Source: Metabacillus crassostreae
Lineage (GTDB): Bacteria; Bacillota; Bacilli; Bacillales; Bacillaceae
NCBI RefSeq assembly: GCF_016908395.1
Contig: NZ_JAFBDU010000015.1
Coordinates: 1 to 64,000, forward strand
DNA length: 64,000 bases
Direction of reading: 5' to 3'
Shown: one piece after another, positions 9,755 through 18,167 of the stretch
Layout of the letters: each line of letters opens with the position of its first letter
Position numbering within the stretch: the first letter of the stretch is position 1
The notes under the pieces: model-generated
The model's database searches: none
Told to the model about the DNA's origin: nothing
Seen by the model: only the letters and a program-made list of their open reading frames with translations
Program-made: the position numbers and the translations under genes

Positions 9755-10271
9755 AAACCTCTGCCTCCTCTAATTTTAATTTCAGCTTTTTCTTTGCTCT
9801 TTTTAATCGAGTTTTAACAGTGTTTATTTGGATATTTGTAATATCCGATATTTCCTCTATTTTTAGAGATTTATAGTAATATAGATAAATAACTTCTCGG
9901 TACTTATCTGGAAGCGAAGAAATATGTTCGTATATTTCTTGTTTTTCATAATCATCTACTACTGTTTTTTCTGTAGATGGGAAAAAGGATTTTGCTGTTT
10001 CTTGTATAGAATATAATGTTTTCACTTTTTTATAATGCCAGCTCTTAAGGTAATCTTTGCACTGATTGATAGTTATCCGATAAAGCCATGTTTTTAATTG
10101 TGCATCATGGCGAAATCCATCTAGATTTTCATAACATTTAACAAATGCATTTTGTACCATATCTTTTGCAGTTTCTTTATCCTTTACATATGTGTAAGCT
10201 AACCTTACTAATTCACTTCCATGGTCAATCATTATTTGTTCAAGCAGTTTATCTCTTTCATGTTTATCCAT
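9747..10271 (-). CDS. ECF sigma factor (sigma-70 family)
   Basis: A 174-residue extracytoplasmic-function sigma factor. Region 2 spans about residues 14-75 (LAYTYVKDKETAKDMVQNAFVKCYENLDGF, then KTWLYRITINQCKDYL) and region 4 about 112-165 (LPDKYREVIYLYYYKSLKIEEISDITNIQINTVKTRLKRAKKKL; both quoted as landmarks in pieces). There is no region 1.1 or 3. An ECF-type promoter lies about 45 bp upstream, so it probably activates its own operon. The overlapping LCP gene downstream is the likely regulator or main target. Confidence 0.92.
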   Translation of the reverse strand: MDKHERDKLLEQIMIDHGSELVRLAYTYVKDKETAKDMVQNAFVKCYENLDGFRHDAQLKTWLYRITINQCKDYLKSWHYKKVKTLYSIQETAKSFFPSTEKTVVDDYEKQEIYEHISSLPDKYREVIYLYYYKSLKIEEISDITNIQINTVKTRLKRAKKKLKLKLEEAEVYG

Positions 10272-10314
10272 TTGGTCTCCTTTCCTTCAACATTTTCTAT
10301 TTTTTCGCGTATTT

Positions 10315-10341
10315 GACGATTTTGCTGATAAAATAGTTTCA
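10315..10341 (-). promoter_or_regulatory. putative ECF-type autoregulatory promoter
   Basis: On the minus strand TGAAAC (10341-10336) and CGTC (10318-10315) are separated by 17 bp, upstream of the ECF sigma gene. This matches the ECF promoter pattern of Bacillus (-35 TGAAAC, -10 CGTC/CGTA). Confidence 0.6.
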
Positions 10342-10358
10342 AGTTTTTTCATTAGCAA

Positions 10359-10399
10359 AAAAAGACTCCCCAAAGTCCGAGGAACCTTTAGAAAGTCTT
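10359..10399 (-). terminator. terminator after the HAD phosphatase gene
   Basis: An imperfect hairpin with outer stem AAGACT/AGTCTT is followed on the minus strand by TTTTTTTG, 27 bp after the HAD stop codon. Confidence 0.65.
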
Positions 10400-10425
10400 A
10401 ATACTTAAGCGAATTGCAAACTCTT

Positions 10426-11277
10426 TTATAAAAAATGCTTCTCAAGATAATCCGAAACACCGTCTTCATCACAAGTAAAATCTGTTACATCATCAACTAA
10501 TTCTTTTATATGATCCGGGGCATTTTTCATCGCAACCGAATGTCCAACAAACTTAAGCATTGGTATGTCATTATCACTATCACCAATTCCCACAATATCG
10601 TTTGCTGTTAAGTTATTCTTGTTTAATATGTACTCAATACCTGTTGCTTTGTTTACGTTCGCAACCATAATTTCCACATTATGCTCTGATGAAATAGACA
10701 TGGTAAAATCTATTTCCTTCTTCAATTCCTCAAGCTCCTTTTTCCATGCATTGATTTGTTCTTTAGAGCGGCTAAAACAGTAGAATTTAGAAAACTTATC
10801 TCCCTCAATCACATCTTTCCATTCAATCTCACTCTTAATTGCTTCTTTACGTGACGTCCATTCATTTATGCCGACAGTTTCGATTCTTGGATCACGTATT
10901 TCATTTTCAACAAAGTGGCGATCTTCTTTTAGTGTAAATCTAGATCCCTTATTTGGGAAAAGCTCATAGTAAACCTTATGTTTTCTTGCTTTCTCGATTA
11001 CTTTCTCCACTAAATCCAGTGGTAATGAATGCTCCATAACCGCTACTCCATCAACATGGGCAGCCATTCCGTTCGAGCTAATAAAGCCATCAACCTGGAA
11101 TCCATCTGGAACTAAGTTTGCAATTTCATCAAATGATCTTCCTGTTGCAATAAACACAAGAATTCCTTTACTGCGTAACTGATCAATAACTTCCTTTGTT
11201 TTAACTGTTACCTGATTCTGATGAGTTAAAATCGTACCATCCATATCTAGAAAAATTGCTTTAGGTTGTTTTATCAT
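10426..11277 (-). CDS. HAD hydrolase, Cof-type sugar/nucleotide phosphatase
   Basis: A cytosolic HAD phosphatase of 283 residues with all four motifs. Motif I is FLDMDGTILT with nucleophile Asp and acid/base Asp, motif II is VFIATGR, a Lys lies in the cap-core boundary, and motif IV is GIGDSDNDIPML. The C2-type cap lies between motifs II and III, as in the Cof/YkrA/YcsE subgroup. Physiological substrates of these enzymes are generally small sugar or cofactor phosphates and cannot be told from sequence. The start at 11277 has AGGAGG upstream. It is a single-gene unit with its own terminator. Confidence 0.9.
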   Translation of the reverse strand: MIKQPKAIFLDMDGTILTHQNQVTVKTKEVIDQLRSKGILVFIATGRSFDEIANLVPDGFQVDGFISSNGMAAHVDGVAVMEHSLPLDLVEKVIEKARKHKVYYELFPNKGSRFTLKEDRHFVENEIRDPRIETVGINEWTSRKEAIKSEIEWKDVIEGDKFSKFYCFSRSKEQINAWKKELEELKKEIDFTMSISSEHNVEIMVANVNKATGIEYILNKNNLTANDIVGIGDSDNDIPMLKFVGHSVAMKNAPDHIKELVDDVTDFTCDEDGVSDYLEKHFL

Positions 11278-11630
11278 GTTAGTCCTCCTAAAAAAATCAG
11301 CTTTCTTTGAGTTATTATATCATTAACATTAAATTTAACTTAATTAACAAGGTTGCTGTGAAATGATAAAAAAGGAATTACACGGATTATTGAACTGTAG
11401 ATGTGTTTTTTACGAAACTCACTTCCGCCACCTAAAAGGTTCGTTTGTTATTATGAGAAGTAGACTCAAACAATACTAGTATTCTACTAGATAATCGAAC
11501 AAAAACGAATCAATCTATTTATTAAAGCTACTCCTATAGCCTTCAATTTATTAATAAAAATAACCCAAATGAAGATCACTATTCTAAAATAGTGTCCTAC
11601 ATTCAGGCTAAGACTTAACGATATATTTAC
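11278..11630. other. intergenic region, no gene seen
   Basis: About 350 bp of AT-rich sequence between the HAD gene and tctA. The only structure noted is a CACTATT/AATAGTG hairpin near 11577-11597, followed on the minus strand by a T-rich stretch. It may be a weak terminator for the tct operon. Confidence 0.5.
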
Positions 11631-13139
11631 TCAGGCATTTAGATTCATATCTTTATCTGCTTTTCTTTTTTGAAAAAACTTCACAATCGCAGGATAGCTA
11701 AGTGATAGAATCGTTAAAATTAATAACGTGATTGAAATTGGTGATGAGAAGAAAATACCCAGGCTACCATCTGATGATAAAACTGCTTTACGGAAATTCT
11801 GTTCCATATCGGCACCAACAATTAAAGCTAAAACAAGTGGGGCGATTGGGAAGTCAAGCACCTTAAGCATTAGTCCGAATAATCCAAAAATTAATAATAG
11901 GAAAAAGTCTATCGCACTATAGCTAAGTGTATATGTTCCAATAAACGCTAATAAAACAATAATCGGATAAAGCACCTTTGCTGGTGTATCTAGAATCTTC
12001 ACAAGCACACCAACTAATAGAATATTAATAATAACTAAAACAATATTACCTATAAACATACTGTTAATTAATGACCACACTGTAACTGGATCATTTTCAA
12101 AAAGCAGTGGTCCTGGTTTAATGCCCAGCATGATTAATGCACCTAGCATAACGGCTGTTGTACCAGATCCAGGTATTCCCATTGTTAGTAAAGGAATCAT
12201 GGCTCCAACTGATGCTGCATTGTTTGCTGATTCTGGTGCAGCGAGTCCTTCTACAGCACCTTCACCAAATTCCTCTGGCTTTTTAGAGATTTGTTTTTCA
12301 GTGGAATAACTAATCATCGAAGCAATTGATCCACCAGCTCCAGGTAGAACACCGATGATAAAACCAAGAGGTCCTGATCTTAAAATTGGCCATTTAGATC
12401 TTTTCCATTGCTCTTTACTAAACCAGATTTTACCGACCTTTTTCTTTTCCTTCTTTTGGGCATCAATCGATAGGAAATTATATAGCACCTCTCCTATTGC
12501 ATAAACACCGATAATCACAATTAGGAAATCGATTCCTTCACTCAGATGAGGAATATCAAATGTAAATCGATAAACACCTGTTTGTGTATCAATTCCTATT
12601 GTACTTAATAAAAGACCTAGTGACATCGCGAGAAATCCTTTGACCATTTTTCCGATTGATAGAGATACAATAGCAGAAAGAGTCAGAAGCATTAGGAGAA
12701 AATATTCTGCTGGTCCAAATTTCAAAGCAAAGTTAGCTAATGGTTCAGCGAGGAAAATAAACCCGACAACTGCCATAATTCCACCAATAAAGGAGGCTAC
12801 TGCTGATATCGCCATTGCTTCTCCTGCTTGACCCTTTCTAGCCATTGGATAACCATCAAATGTTGCAGCAATAGCTGAGCCATCACCAGGAGTATTCAAT
12901 AGTATGGAGCTTCGTGATCCACCATACATCGCACCATAATAAATTGCCGCCATTAGAATGATTGCACTAATTGGCTCCATTCCAAATGTTATTGGAATCA
13001 GGACTGCTACTGCTGTTGCAGGTCCCAGACCCGGCAGCATACCAACGATCGTACCCAAAAATCCACCAATAATGACCCACATAATATTGATTGGCTCTAA
13101 GGATGTCATTAATCCCTCGAGAAAATTATTCATGTCCAT
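11631..13139 (-). CDS. tctA: tripartite tricarboxylate transporter, large membrane subunit (TctA)
   Basis: The roughly 12-helix pore subunit of a TTT family importer, 502 residues from the chosen start. Family landmarks are GGFLGTIVGMLPGLGPATAVAVLIP near the N-terminus and the internal repeat LGFIIGVLPGAGGSIASMISY near residue 255, both Pro-Gly rich loops expected to line the substrate path. The ATG at 13139 has AGGAGG eight bases upstream and is preferred over the GTG three codons earlier. TctB ends 12 nt upstream, so the genes are cotranscribed. The substrate is probably a tricarboxylate such as citrate, judging by family and by the two-component system upstream. Confidence 0.92.
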   Translation of the reverse strand: MDMNNFLEGLMTSLEPINIMWVIIGGFLGTIVGMLPGLGPATAVAVLIPITFGMEPISAIILMAAIYYGAMYGGSRSSILLNTPGDGSAIAATFDGYPMARKGQAGEAMAISAVASFIGGIMAVVGFIFLAEPLANFALKFGPAEYFLLMLLTLSAIVSLSIGKMVKGFLAMSLGLLLSTIGIDTQTGVYRFTFDIPHLSEGIDFLIVIIGVYAIGEVLYNFLSIDAQKKEKKKVGKIWFSKEQWKRSKWPILRSGPLGFIIGVLPGAGGSIASMISYSTEKQISKKPEEFGEGAVEGLAAPESANNAASVGAMIPLLTMGIPGSGTTAVMLGALIMLGIKPGPLLFENDPVTVWSLINSMFIGNIVLVIINILLVGVLVKILDTPAKVLYPIIVLLAFIGTYTLSYSAIDFFLLLIFGLFGLMLKVLDFPIAPLVLALIVGADMEQNFRKAVLSSDGSLGIFFSSPISITLLILTILSLSYPAIVKFFQKRKADKDMNLNA

Positions 13140-13151
13140 ACTTTTCACCTC

Positions 13152-13601
13152 CTAAGGTAAACTTACACCTAGTAACACACTAAATGCATACCAAGATAAA
13201 AACGAGAAACAAACAGTCACAATAATATTTACCTTCCATTTTTGTTTGCCATTGATAACAAATAGTAATGCACCTAAAAACAATACAGTTGATAGTAAGA
13301 AACCGATTAAGTCGAAAATAAGCGCATATCCAATACCTAGAAGAACAGTAAATCCAATAAGCTTTGGTGTGCGTCCTGCTAGCATTTGTTTAATCTTGTT
13401 ATTTTCCTTATCTAGTGTTTTGAACTCTTGAAAAAAATATAAAACACTAAAAAATAATAATAAACAACTTAAACCGATTGGAAAATACAGTGGTCCATTA
13501 GGATTTCCCAAGTTCGCTTTTGGTAAATTAAAAGATCCTAATAAAAAAAGGCAGCTTATTAAAATAAAGAATACCGGCATGCCAATTTTAATAACTTTCA
13601 T
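13152..13601 (-). CDS. tctB: tripartite tricarboxylate transporter, small membrane subunit (TctB)
   Basis: A 149-residue protein with four predicted membrane helices, matching TctB in size, topology and position between tctC and tctA. TctB sequences diverge strongly, so the assignment rests largely on context. The start ATG is preceded by AAGGGGG. It is separated from tctC by a hairpin and from tctA by 12 nt. Confidence 0.85.
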   Translation of the reverse strand: MKVIKIGMPVFFILISCLFLLGSFNLPKANLGNPNGPLYFPIGLSCLLLFFSVLYFFQEFKTLDKENNKIKQMLAGRTPKLIGFTVLLGIGYALIFDLIGFLLSTVLFLGALLFVINGKQKWKVNIIVTVCFSFLSWYAFSVLLGVSLP

Positions 13602-13672
13602 AGAAATTCGCCCCCTTCTTCATAGTTCATCTAAGGAGTATCTAATCCAACTCAGATGCTGTCATTAGTGAC

Positions 13673-13716
13673 AGATAACCTCCCCATTGCTCACAGTAAT
13701 CAAGGGAAGGTTATCT
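13673..13716 (-). promoter_or_regulatory. hairpin between tctC and tctB
   Basis: A 12-13 bp nearly perfect stem (AGATAACCTCCC with GGGAAGGTTATCT) lies in the tctC-tctB gap and has no U-run after it. It probably stabilises the upstream tctC message or partly attenuates transcription, giving more binding protein than membrane subunits. Confidence 0.5.
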
Positions 13717-13729
13717 TTCTTACAATCTA

Positions 13730-14701
13730 TTAGTTAATAAGACCAGAGTTATTTACTAACTCAGTATAATTTTTCTCTTGTTCATCTAAAAAGGCTTTAG
13801 TTTCTGAACTATTCTTATAGAAGTCATCCCAATCATTATTCTCTAAAACCTTCTGCCACTCATCTGTTTTAACCAATTCAGCTATTTTTTCATCCCAGTA
13901 AGCAATTTGTTCTTCTGTCATTTCAGGTGGTCCCATAATCCCTCTCCAGTGTGGGAAAACCATATCAACTCCTTGCTCCTTCCATGTTGCAACATCACCT
14001 AGCTCTTCAACTTTTTCTTCAGAAGAAACAGCTAAAATCTTTAATTTCCCTGCTAAATGTTGGTCTTTCACTTCTGATAATGCAGTTGTAATTACATCAA
14101 CATGATTTCCTAGCAATGCTGTTACAACATCACCGCCACCTTCATAAACCAGGAAATCTAGTTGAGATGGATCTCCTCCAAACTCACTAAAAGCTTGAAC
14201 AAATGATAAGTGATCATTATTCCCTAATGCAGGACCTACACCAACTTTAAGTGATTTAGGATCTTCTTTTAATTTTTCCATCACTTCAGTTGCTGATGTG
14301 AATTCAGAATCAACTGGTACAGCAATTGATATCCACTCAGTAGCTAATGTTGCTATCGGAGTAAAATCCTTATGTGTTAGCTGACTTTGTCCGAGTAAAT
14401 TATTTGTTAAAAGTAAGCTTGAATTAACAGACATGAAGTGCGCATCCTTAGACTCTAAGTATTTCCAGCCTACCTCTCCACCACCACCTGGCTTATTGAT
14501 GACGTTAATATTGCTATCAACTAAATTATTATCCTTCAAACCTTGTTGAATAGATCTTGCTGTTAAATCCCAGCCACCACCTGGAGACGCTGGTGCAACG
14601 ATTTCAATATTCTTACTTGGAAATTCTTTGTTTCCTGAGGCCGAATTCGAACAAGCTGTTAAGATCATCATCAATATTAGTAATATTCCAAACTTCTTCA
14701 T
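13730..14701 (-). CDS. tctC: tricarboxylate-binding lipoprotein (TctC/Bug family)
   Basis: An extracytoplasmic solute receptor of 323 residues. The N-terminus is a lipoprotein signal with the lipobox LTAC (Cys17). The mature part shows the Bug/TctC pattern: IEIVAPASPGGGWDLTARSIQ near the start and NVINKPGGGGEVGWKYLESK about residue 65. The protein would deliver substrate to TctAB. It is the first gene of the operon. A perfect cre site and a pair of direct repeats lie 105-167 bp upstream, so carbon catabolite repression and response-regulator activation are both likely. Confidence 0.92.
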   Translation of the reverse strand: MKKFGILLILMMILTACSNSASGNKEFPSKNIEIVAPASPGGGWDLTARSIQQGLKDNNLVDSNINVINKPGGGGEVGWKYLESKDAHFMSVNSSLLLTNNLLGQSQLTHKDFTPIATLATEWISIAVPVDSEFTSATEVMEKLKEDPKSLKVGVGPALGNNDHLSFVQAFSEFGGDPSQLDFLVYEGGGDVVTALLGNHVDVITTALSEVKDQHLAGKLKILAVSSEEKVEELGDVATWKEQGVDMVFPHWRGIMGPPEMTEEQIAYWDEKIAELVKTDEWQKVLENNDWDDFYKNSSETKAFLDEQEKNYTELVNNSGLIN

Positions 14702-14805
14702 AAAAAAATAACACCCCTCTTAAACTATTTTTCTACGCCGTTCTTTTGTGGTCAAAGCATTTAAGTGTTTCTTAATATAAACATCGTATCTTGCGAACAG
14801 TTTTA

Positions 14806-14819
14806 TGTAAACGTTTTCA
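14806..14819 (-). promoter_or_regulatory. CcpA cre site upstream of tctC
   Basis: TGTAAACGTTTTCA matches the Bacillus cre consensus TGWAANCGNTNWCA at every position. It lies 105-118 bp before the tctC start, so CcpA repression in the presence of preferred sugars is expected. Confidence 0.8.
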
Positions 14820-14850
14820 AAATATTGAGCTTTAAGTAAATTAAATTTCG

Positions 14851-14868
14851 TTTTGTTCATTTTGTTCA
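14851..14868 (-). promoter_or_regulatory. tandem direct repeats, putative response-regulator site
   Basis: Two adjoining identical 9-mers, TTTTGTTCA (14851-14859 and 14860-14868), read TGAACAAAA twice on the tctC strand, upstream of the cre site. Tandem half-sites of this kind are typical of two-component regulators. The nearby CitT/DctR-like regulator is the obvious candidate. Confidence 0.5.
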
Positions 14869-14989
14869 CAGGCTTAAGAAAAGCTCAGGCACCATGTTCA
14901 TCTCCCAATAAGCATCGACTGGGATAAAGGAGACTCTACGTGAAGTGATGCCCATACCTATGGCCAAATTTCCACACTTCCTGAACTTT

Positions 14990-15023
14990 AAAAAACTACT
15001 ATTCATCTTATTTTGAATAGTAG
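14990..15023 (-). terminator. terminator overlapping the end of the response-regulator gene
   Basis: A 10-bp perfect stem (14996-15005 with 15014-15023, CTACTATTCA/TGAATAGTAG) is followed by TTTTTT on the minus strand. The stop codon at 15008-15010 lies in its loop. Confidence 0.75.
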
Positions 15024-15679
15024 CGTCTTTCTGGTCTCCCAACAATTCCATACACATGCTCTGATGTTGCTTGACCTGTTCCAACTAAATATTCCAAATA
15101 TCTTCTTGCAGTTGTTCGGGATGCCCCCATTTTCTTACCAACTTCCTCAGATGTAATGCCATCTTTTTCAAGATCAATAACTTCTTGAACTTTTCTTAAC
15201 GTAACAAAATCGATACCTGAAGGAAGTAATGGTTTTTCAATCTGCTTTTCATTTGCTCCAAATATTGTATCGAGAAATTCCTGATTCACTTCAGATACTG
15301 ATTCAATTAACTGCTTCTTCTTTACGTAATTTGCCAACGTTTCCTTAAACCGCTCCAACGTAATTGGTTTTACTAAATAATGCTCTACACCATAGTTTCT
15401 TGCTTTATTGATAAAAGCCAGATCTGTTGCAGCAGTAATCATGATAATATCCACTTTAGGATAATTTTCTCTAATTTGTGCTAAAAGCTCTGTTCCAAGC
15501 TGATCAGGCATATAAACATCTAAAAGAAGTAAATCAACTAGGGAATTTTCCAATAATTCAATGGTTTCCTTTGCATTACTAGCTTTTCCTATCACTTTCA
15601 TTTGGTTAACTTCTGCTAAATAAGCTTGATGAATCTGTGCCACACGAAAATCGTCTTCTGCTATCACTACATTAATCAT
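15008..15679 (-). CDS. response regulator, CitT/DctR/MalR type
   Basis: A 223-residue cytosolic regulator. The N-terminal receiver has acidic residues in AEDD and phosphoacceptor Asp54 in LLLLDVYMPD, Thr in MITAATD and Lys in LVKP. The C-terminal HTH has the pattern GITSEEVGKKMGASRTTARRYLEYL, typical of the YcbB/CitB family that controls C4-dicarboxylate and citrate uptake genes. It lies downstream of its kinase with a 77-bp gap, and just upstream of and in line with tctCBA. The likely target is the tctC promoter. Confidence 0.9.
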   Translation of the reverse strand: MINVVIAEDDFRVAQIHQAYLAEVNQMKVIGKASNAKETIELLENSLVDLLLLDVYMPDQLGTELLAQIRENYPKVDIIMITAATDLAFINKARNYGVEHYLVKPITLERFKETLANYVKKKQLIESVSEVNQEFLDTIFGANEKQIEKPLLPSGIDFVTLRKVQEVIDLEKDGITSEEVGKKMGASRTTARRYLEYLVGTGQATSEHVYGIVGRPERRYYSK

Positions 15680-15756
15680 CTTCTTATCCCCCTTTATGCT
15701 AGAAGCTCTTCTCTAAACAATGCTGCAAAACCTAATTAATTTACATCAAAGATTTA

Positions 15757-17349
15757 CTACCTTTCCTTCGGTAAAAATACAGAAAAAACAGTGCCACCAT
15801 TTTCTACACTTGATAGTTCAATTGAGCCAGCTAATAGCTCAACCTCCTCCTTCACATTCGCAAGACCATATCCTCTTTTGTCTCCTTTATGTGAAAATCC
15901 CTTTTTAAAAATTAACTCTTCTTGATCTTTAGAAATTCCTCTGCCGCTGTCAGTAACCTCAAATAAAATATCGTTTCCAAAATCAGTGACAAAAAAGGAA
16001 ACATGTTTTTCTTCACTTTCAGCAGCTGCATCAAATGCATTATCCAAAATATTACCGAGGATTACAATTAAAGGCGAAAGCTCAAATGCATCCGAAAGTG
16101 GAGATAATGAACTACCATGATCTATATTAAAGTTAATTTTCTTTTCAGATGCTTTTGCAAGTTTCCCAAGCAATATCGCTTGTATTTTCTCATCGTTGAT
16201 TCTGTTAAAAATCATCTCAGTATGATGTTCATGTGTTTTTGTTTCTTCTTGTATAAATTGAATAACCTCATCTTTTTTACCGAGCTGAATTAACCCAAAA
16301 ATAACATATAGCTTATTTGTAAATTCATGTGCTTGTGCCCGTAAATCCTCTGAGTATTTCTTCACTTCTGAAAAAGCCTCGATCATCTTTTTCATCTCTG
16401 TTTTGTCTCTAAAGCTAGCAACTGTTCCTACCCGTGACCCATCTTCCAAAACGGGCTTTGTATTTACAATCACTGTTTTTTCTTTGTATTGCAGCTCCTG
16501 ATTACTTTCATCCTTATTTGATTCTAATAATCTTATAATTTCATCTGATGTAATAATGTCGCTAATCTTTTGCCCCTCTATACTGTGTGTGATATCCAAT
16601 ATATTTTGTGCCGACTTGTTCATCATTGTCACGCTGCCATACTGATCAACCGCTACAATTCCTTCTTTAACCGATTGTAAAATGGCATTTCGTTCCCTGT
16701 ATAATGAAGCGATTTCATAAGGCTCTAAGCCAAGAGTATCCTTCCGAATATTGCGGGCTAACAACAAACTCCCTAGCACACCGATTAATAAAACAAGACC
16801 TGCAGTACTAAGCATCTTCTTTATCTCTTTACCTATAAGACTATGTATTTCACTCATATTAAACTCAACAATTACGGCTCCTTCTACCTTCGTATAATCA
16901 CCGTAATCTAAAACTACTGGTGAGATTCCTCTTAATACCTCTTCCTCACCTTCACCTACATGAACAATATATGAGCTAGCAAAAACTAAAGCTTTATATG
17001 TATCTCGAAAATCTGTAACTGAATTTCCACCTTCTACTCCTGCACTAGAAATAACCTGTCGATTTCTATTCTCAACATAGATTCCAGAAGCATTTACTTG
17101 ATTCAACATCTTATTTACGACTAAATCAAGGTTTTGTTTATTACTTTCCGTACTGAAGGCTTCTTGTACAGCTGGCATAAAGGAGAGAGTTTGTGCCGTT
17201 TGAAGCGCTAAATGTTCAGCCTGCTTGACATCTTCATTTGTTTCATTATAAGCAAACATTGCTGTCAAACCACCTAGCACAAGTACAATGAGAAATAAAA
17301 CAAGGCCTAGAATTTTTGTTTGAAGCGTAACCTGCATTCGTCCTATCAT
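15757..17349 (-). CDS. sensor histidine kinase, CitA/DcuS type
   Basis: A membrane kinase of 530 residues from the ATG at 17349, which has GGAGG five bases upstream. TM1 is about 13-35, followed by an extracellular PAS-like sensor of about 140 residues and TM2 about 180-198. A cytoplasmic PAS domain spans about 218-310 and a short SpoOB-type dimerisation helix carries His341 (AQAHEFTNKL). The HATPase has NILDNAFDAA, DSGRGI and GYGLANVKEEV. CitA/DcuS kinases bind citrate or C4-dicarboxylates outside the cell. With the tct genes next door, a tricarboxylate is the likely ligand. Confidence 0.9.
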   Translation of the reverse strand: MIGRMQVTLQTKILGLVLFLIVLVLGGLTAMFAYNETNEDVKQAEHLALQTAQTLSFMPAVQEAFSTESNKQNLDLVVNKMLNQVNASGIYVENRNRQVISSAGVEGGNSVTDFRDTYKALVFASSYIVHVGEGEEEVLRGISPVVLDYGDYTKVEGAVIVEFNMSEIHSLIGKEIKKMLSTAGLVLLIGVLGSLLLARNIRKDTLGLEPYEIASLYRERNAILQSVKEGIVAVDQYGSVTMMNKSAQNILDITHSIEGQKISDIITSDEIIRLLESNKDESNQELQYKEKTVIVNTKPVLEDGSRVGTVASFRDKTEMKKMIEAFSEVKKYSEDLRAQAHEFTNKLYVIFGLIQLGKKDEVIQFIQEETKTHEHHTEMIFNRINDEKIQAILLGKLAKASEKKINFNIDHGSSLSPLSDAFELSPLIVILGNILDNAFDAAAESEEKHVSFFVTDFGNDILFEVTDSGRGISKDQEELIFKKGFSHKGDKRGYGLANVKEEVELLAGSIELSSVENGGTVFSVFLPKER

Positions 17350-17532
17350 ACCAGCCTCCAATTAACATTCCGCAAATGATTTAAAAAGTAAACCATTAAC
17401 CAAAACACTATGATTTGTTGACATATTAGCTGCTAAAGTAAATTTAGCATCTCAAGAAACTGATAAACTATTAGAAAATATAGATTTTTCAATTTAAGAT
17501 ATTACTAATCATACAACAACGTATATGTTGAC

Positions 17533-18010
17533 TCAATGCTTTGTGGAACAGAAAGTGAGGTCTTTTTCAGTTGGGTATTTAAATAAAAACTTATAGTTCG
17601 TGAAGAAAGATGCTGAGGCTAAAAATAGGTTGATGCTTTCTGAAATATTATGCCCCATTTCTGAAGCATTTGTCATTATTTCCTCAAAGCGCTCTGGTAC
17701 AGCATAAGCAAATCTATAAGCTGCTAGGGTAGCCTGCATTTGTATGTTCACTAGGATCTCCTCCATCAGTACTAGGATCTTCTTTTATTCTTGGTACAAG
17801 AGTAGGAGCGACAATTGACACATCAGTCCATCTAAAAAGGCATTTATAATTATAGTAAAGCATTAGTAGTTGTAGCCGCAGACCAACGTAGTTTTCTGAT
17901 TAATTTAACCACCTCACCAAGACTGGATTCCTCATCAGCCCAAACACTATTACTGTTTCCTTTATCACTATAGCCCACAGATGTAGCATCAGCTGAAATT
18001 TCATCAGCTT
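17533..18010 (-). pseudogene. decayed PAP2-family phosphatase gene
   Basis: The minus strand carries fragments, in order but in different frames, of a protein like the intact PAP2 phosphatase at 27237-29759. The first fragment (17871-18010) has SLGEVVKLIRKLR, matching SDAMDLVSLIRFR. Next comes DGGDPSEHTNAG, matching DGAFPSGHTSAA, with the catalytic PSGH motif changed to PSEH. Then a shift into the frame with AAYRFAYAVPERFEEIM, matching the FAYATPERFAEFL segment. Stops and frameshifts interrupt it and the third catalytic motif is missing. This is a decayed paralogue or horizontally related copy. Confidence 0.7.
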
Positions 18011-18167
18011 TCATTAATCCTTCACTTTAATGACGAAATACAAATTGTGTTAAAATAAAAGAATCCGTTAAAAAATAGATATTCGGTAACGAACGCTTAC
18101 TTTTTATTTTTTAACAAAATTCATTAGCTAGTGAATTCAAATCATTGTGGTTTAGGAGAGGTTTTAC

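Noticed and set aside
14866-15084. 72-codon frame overlapping the response-regulator end
   Set aside because: It has no ribosome site, overlaps a real gene and its terminator, and shows no recognisable pattern.
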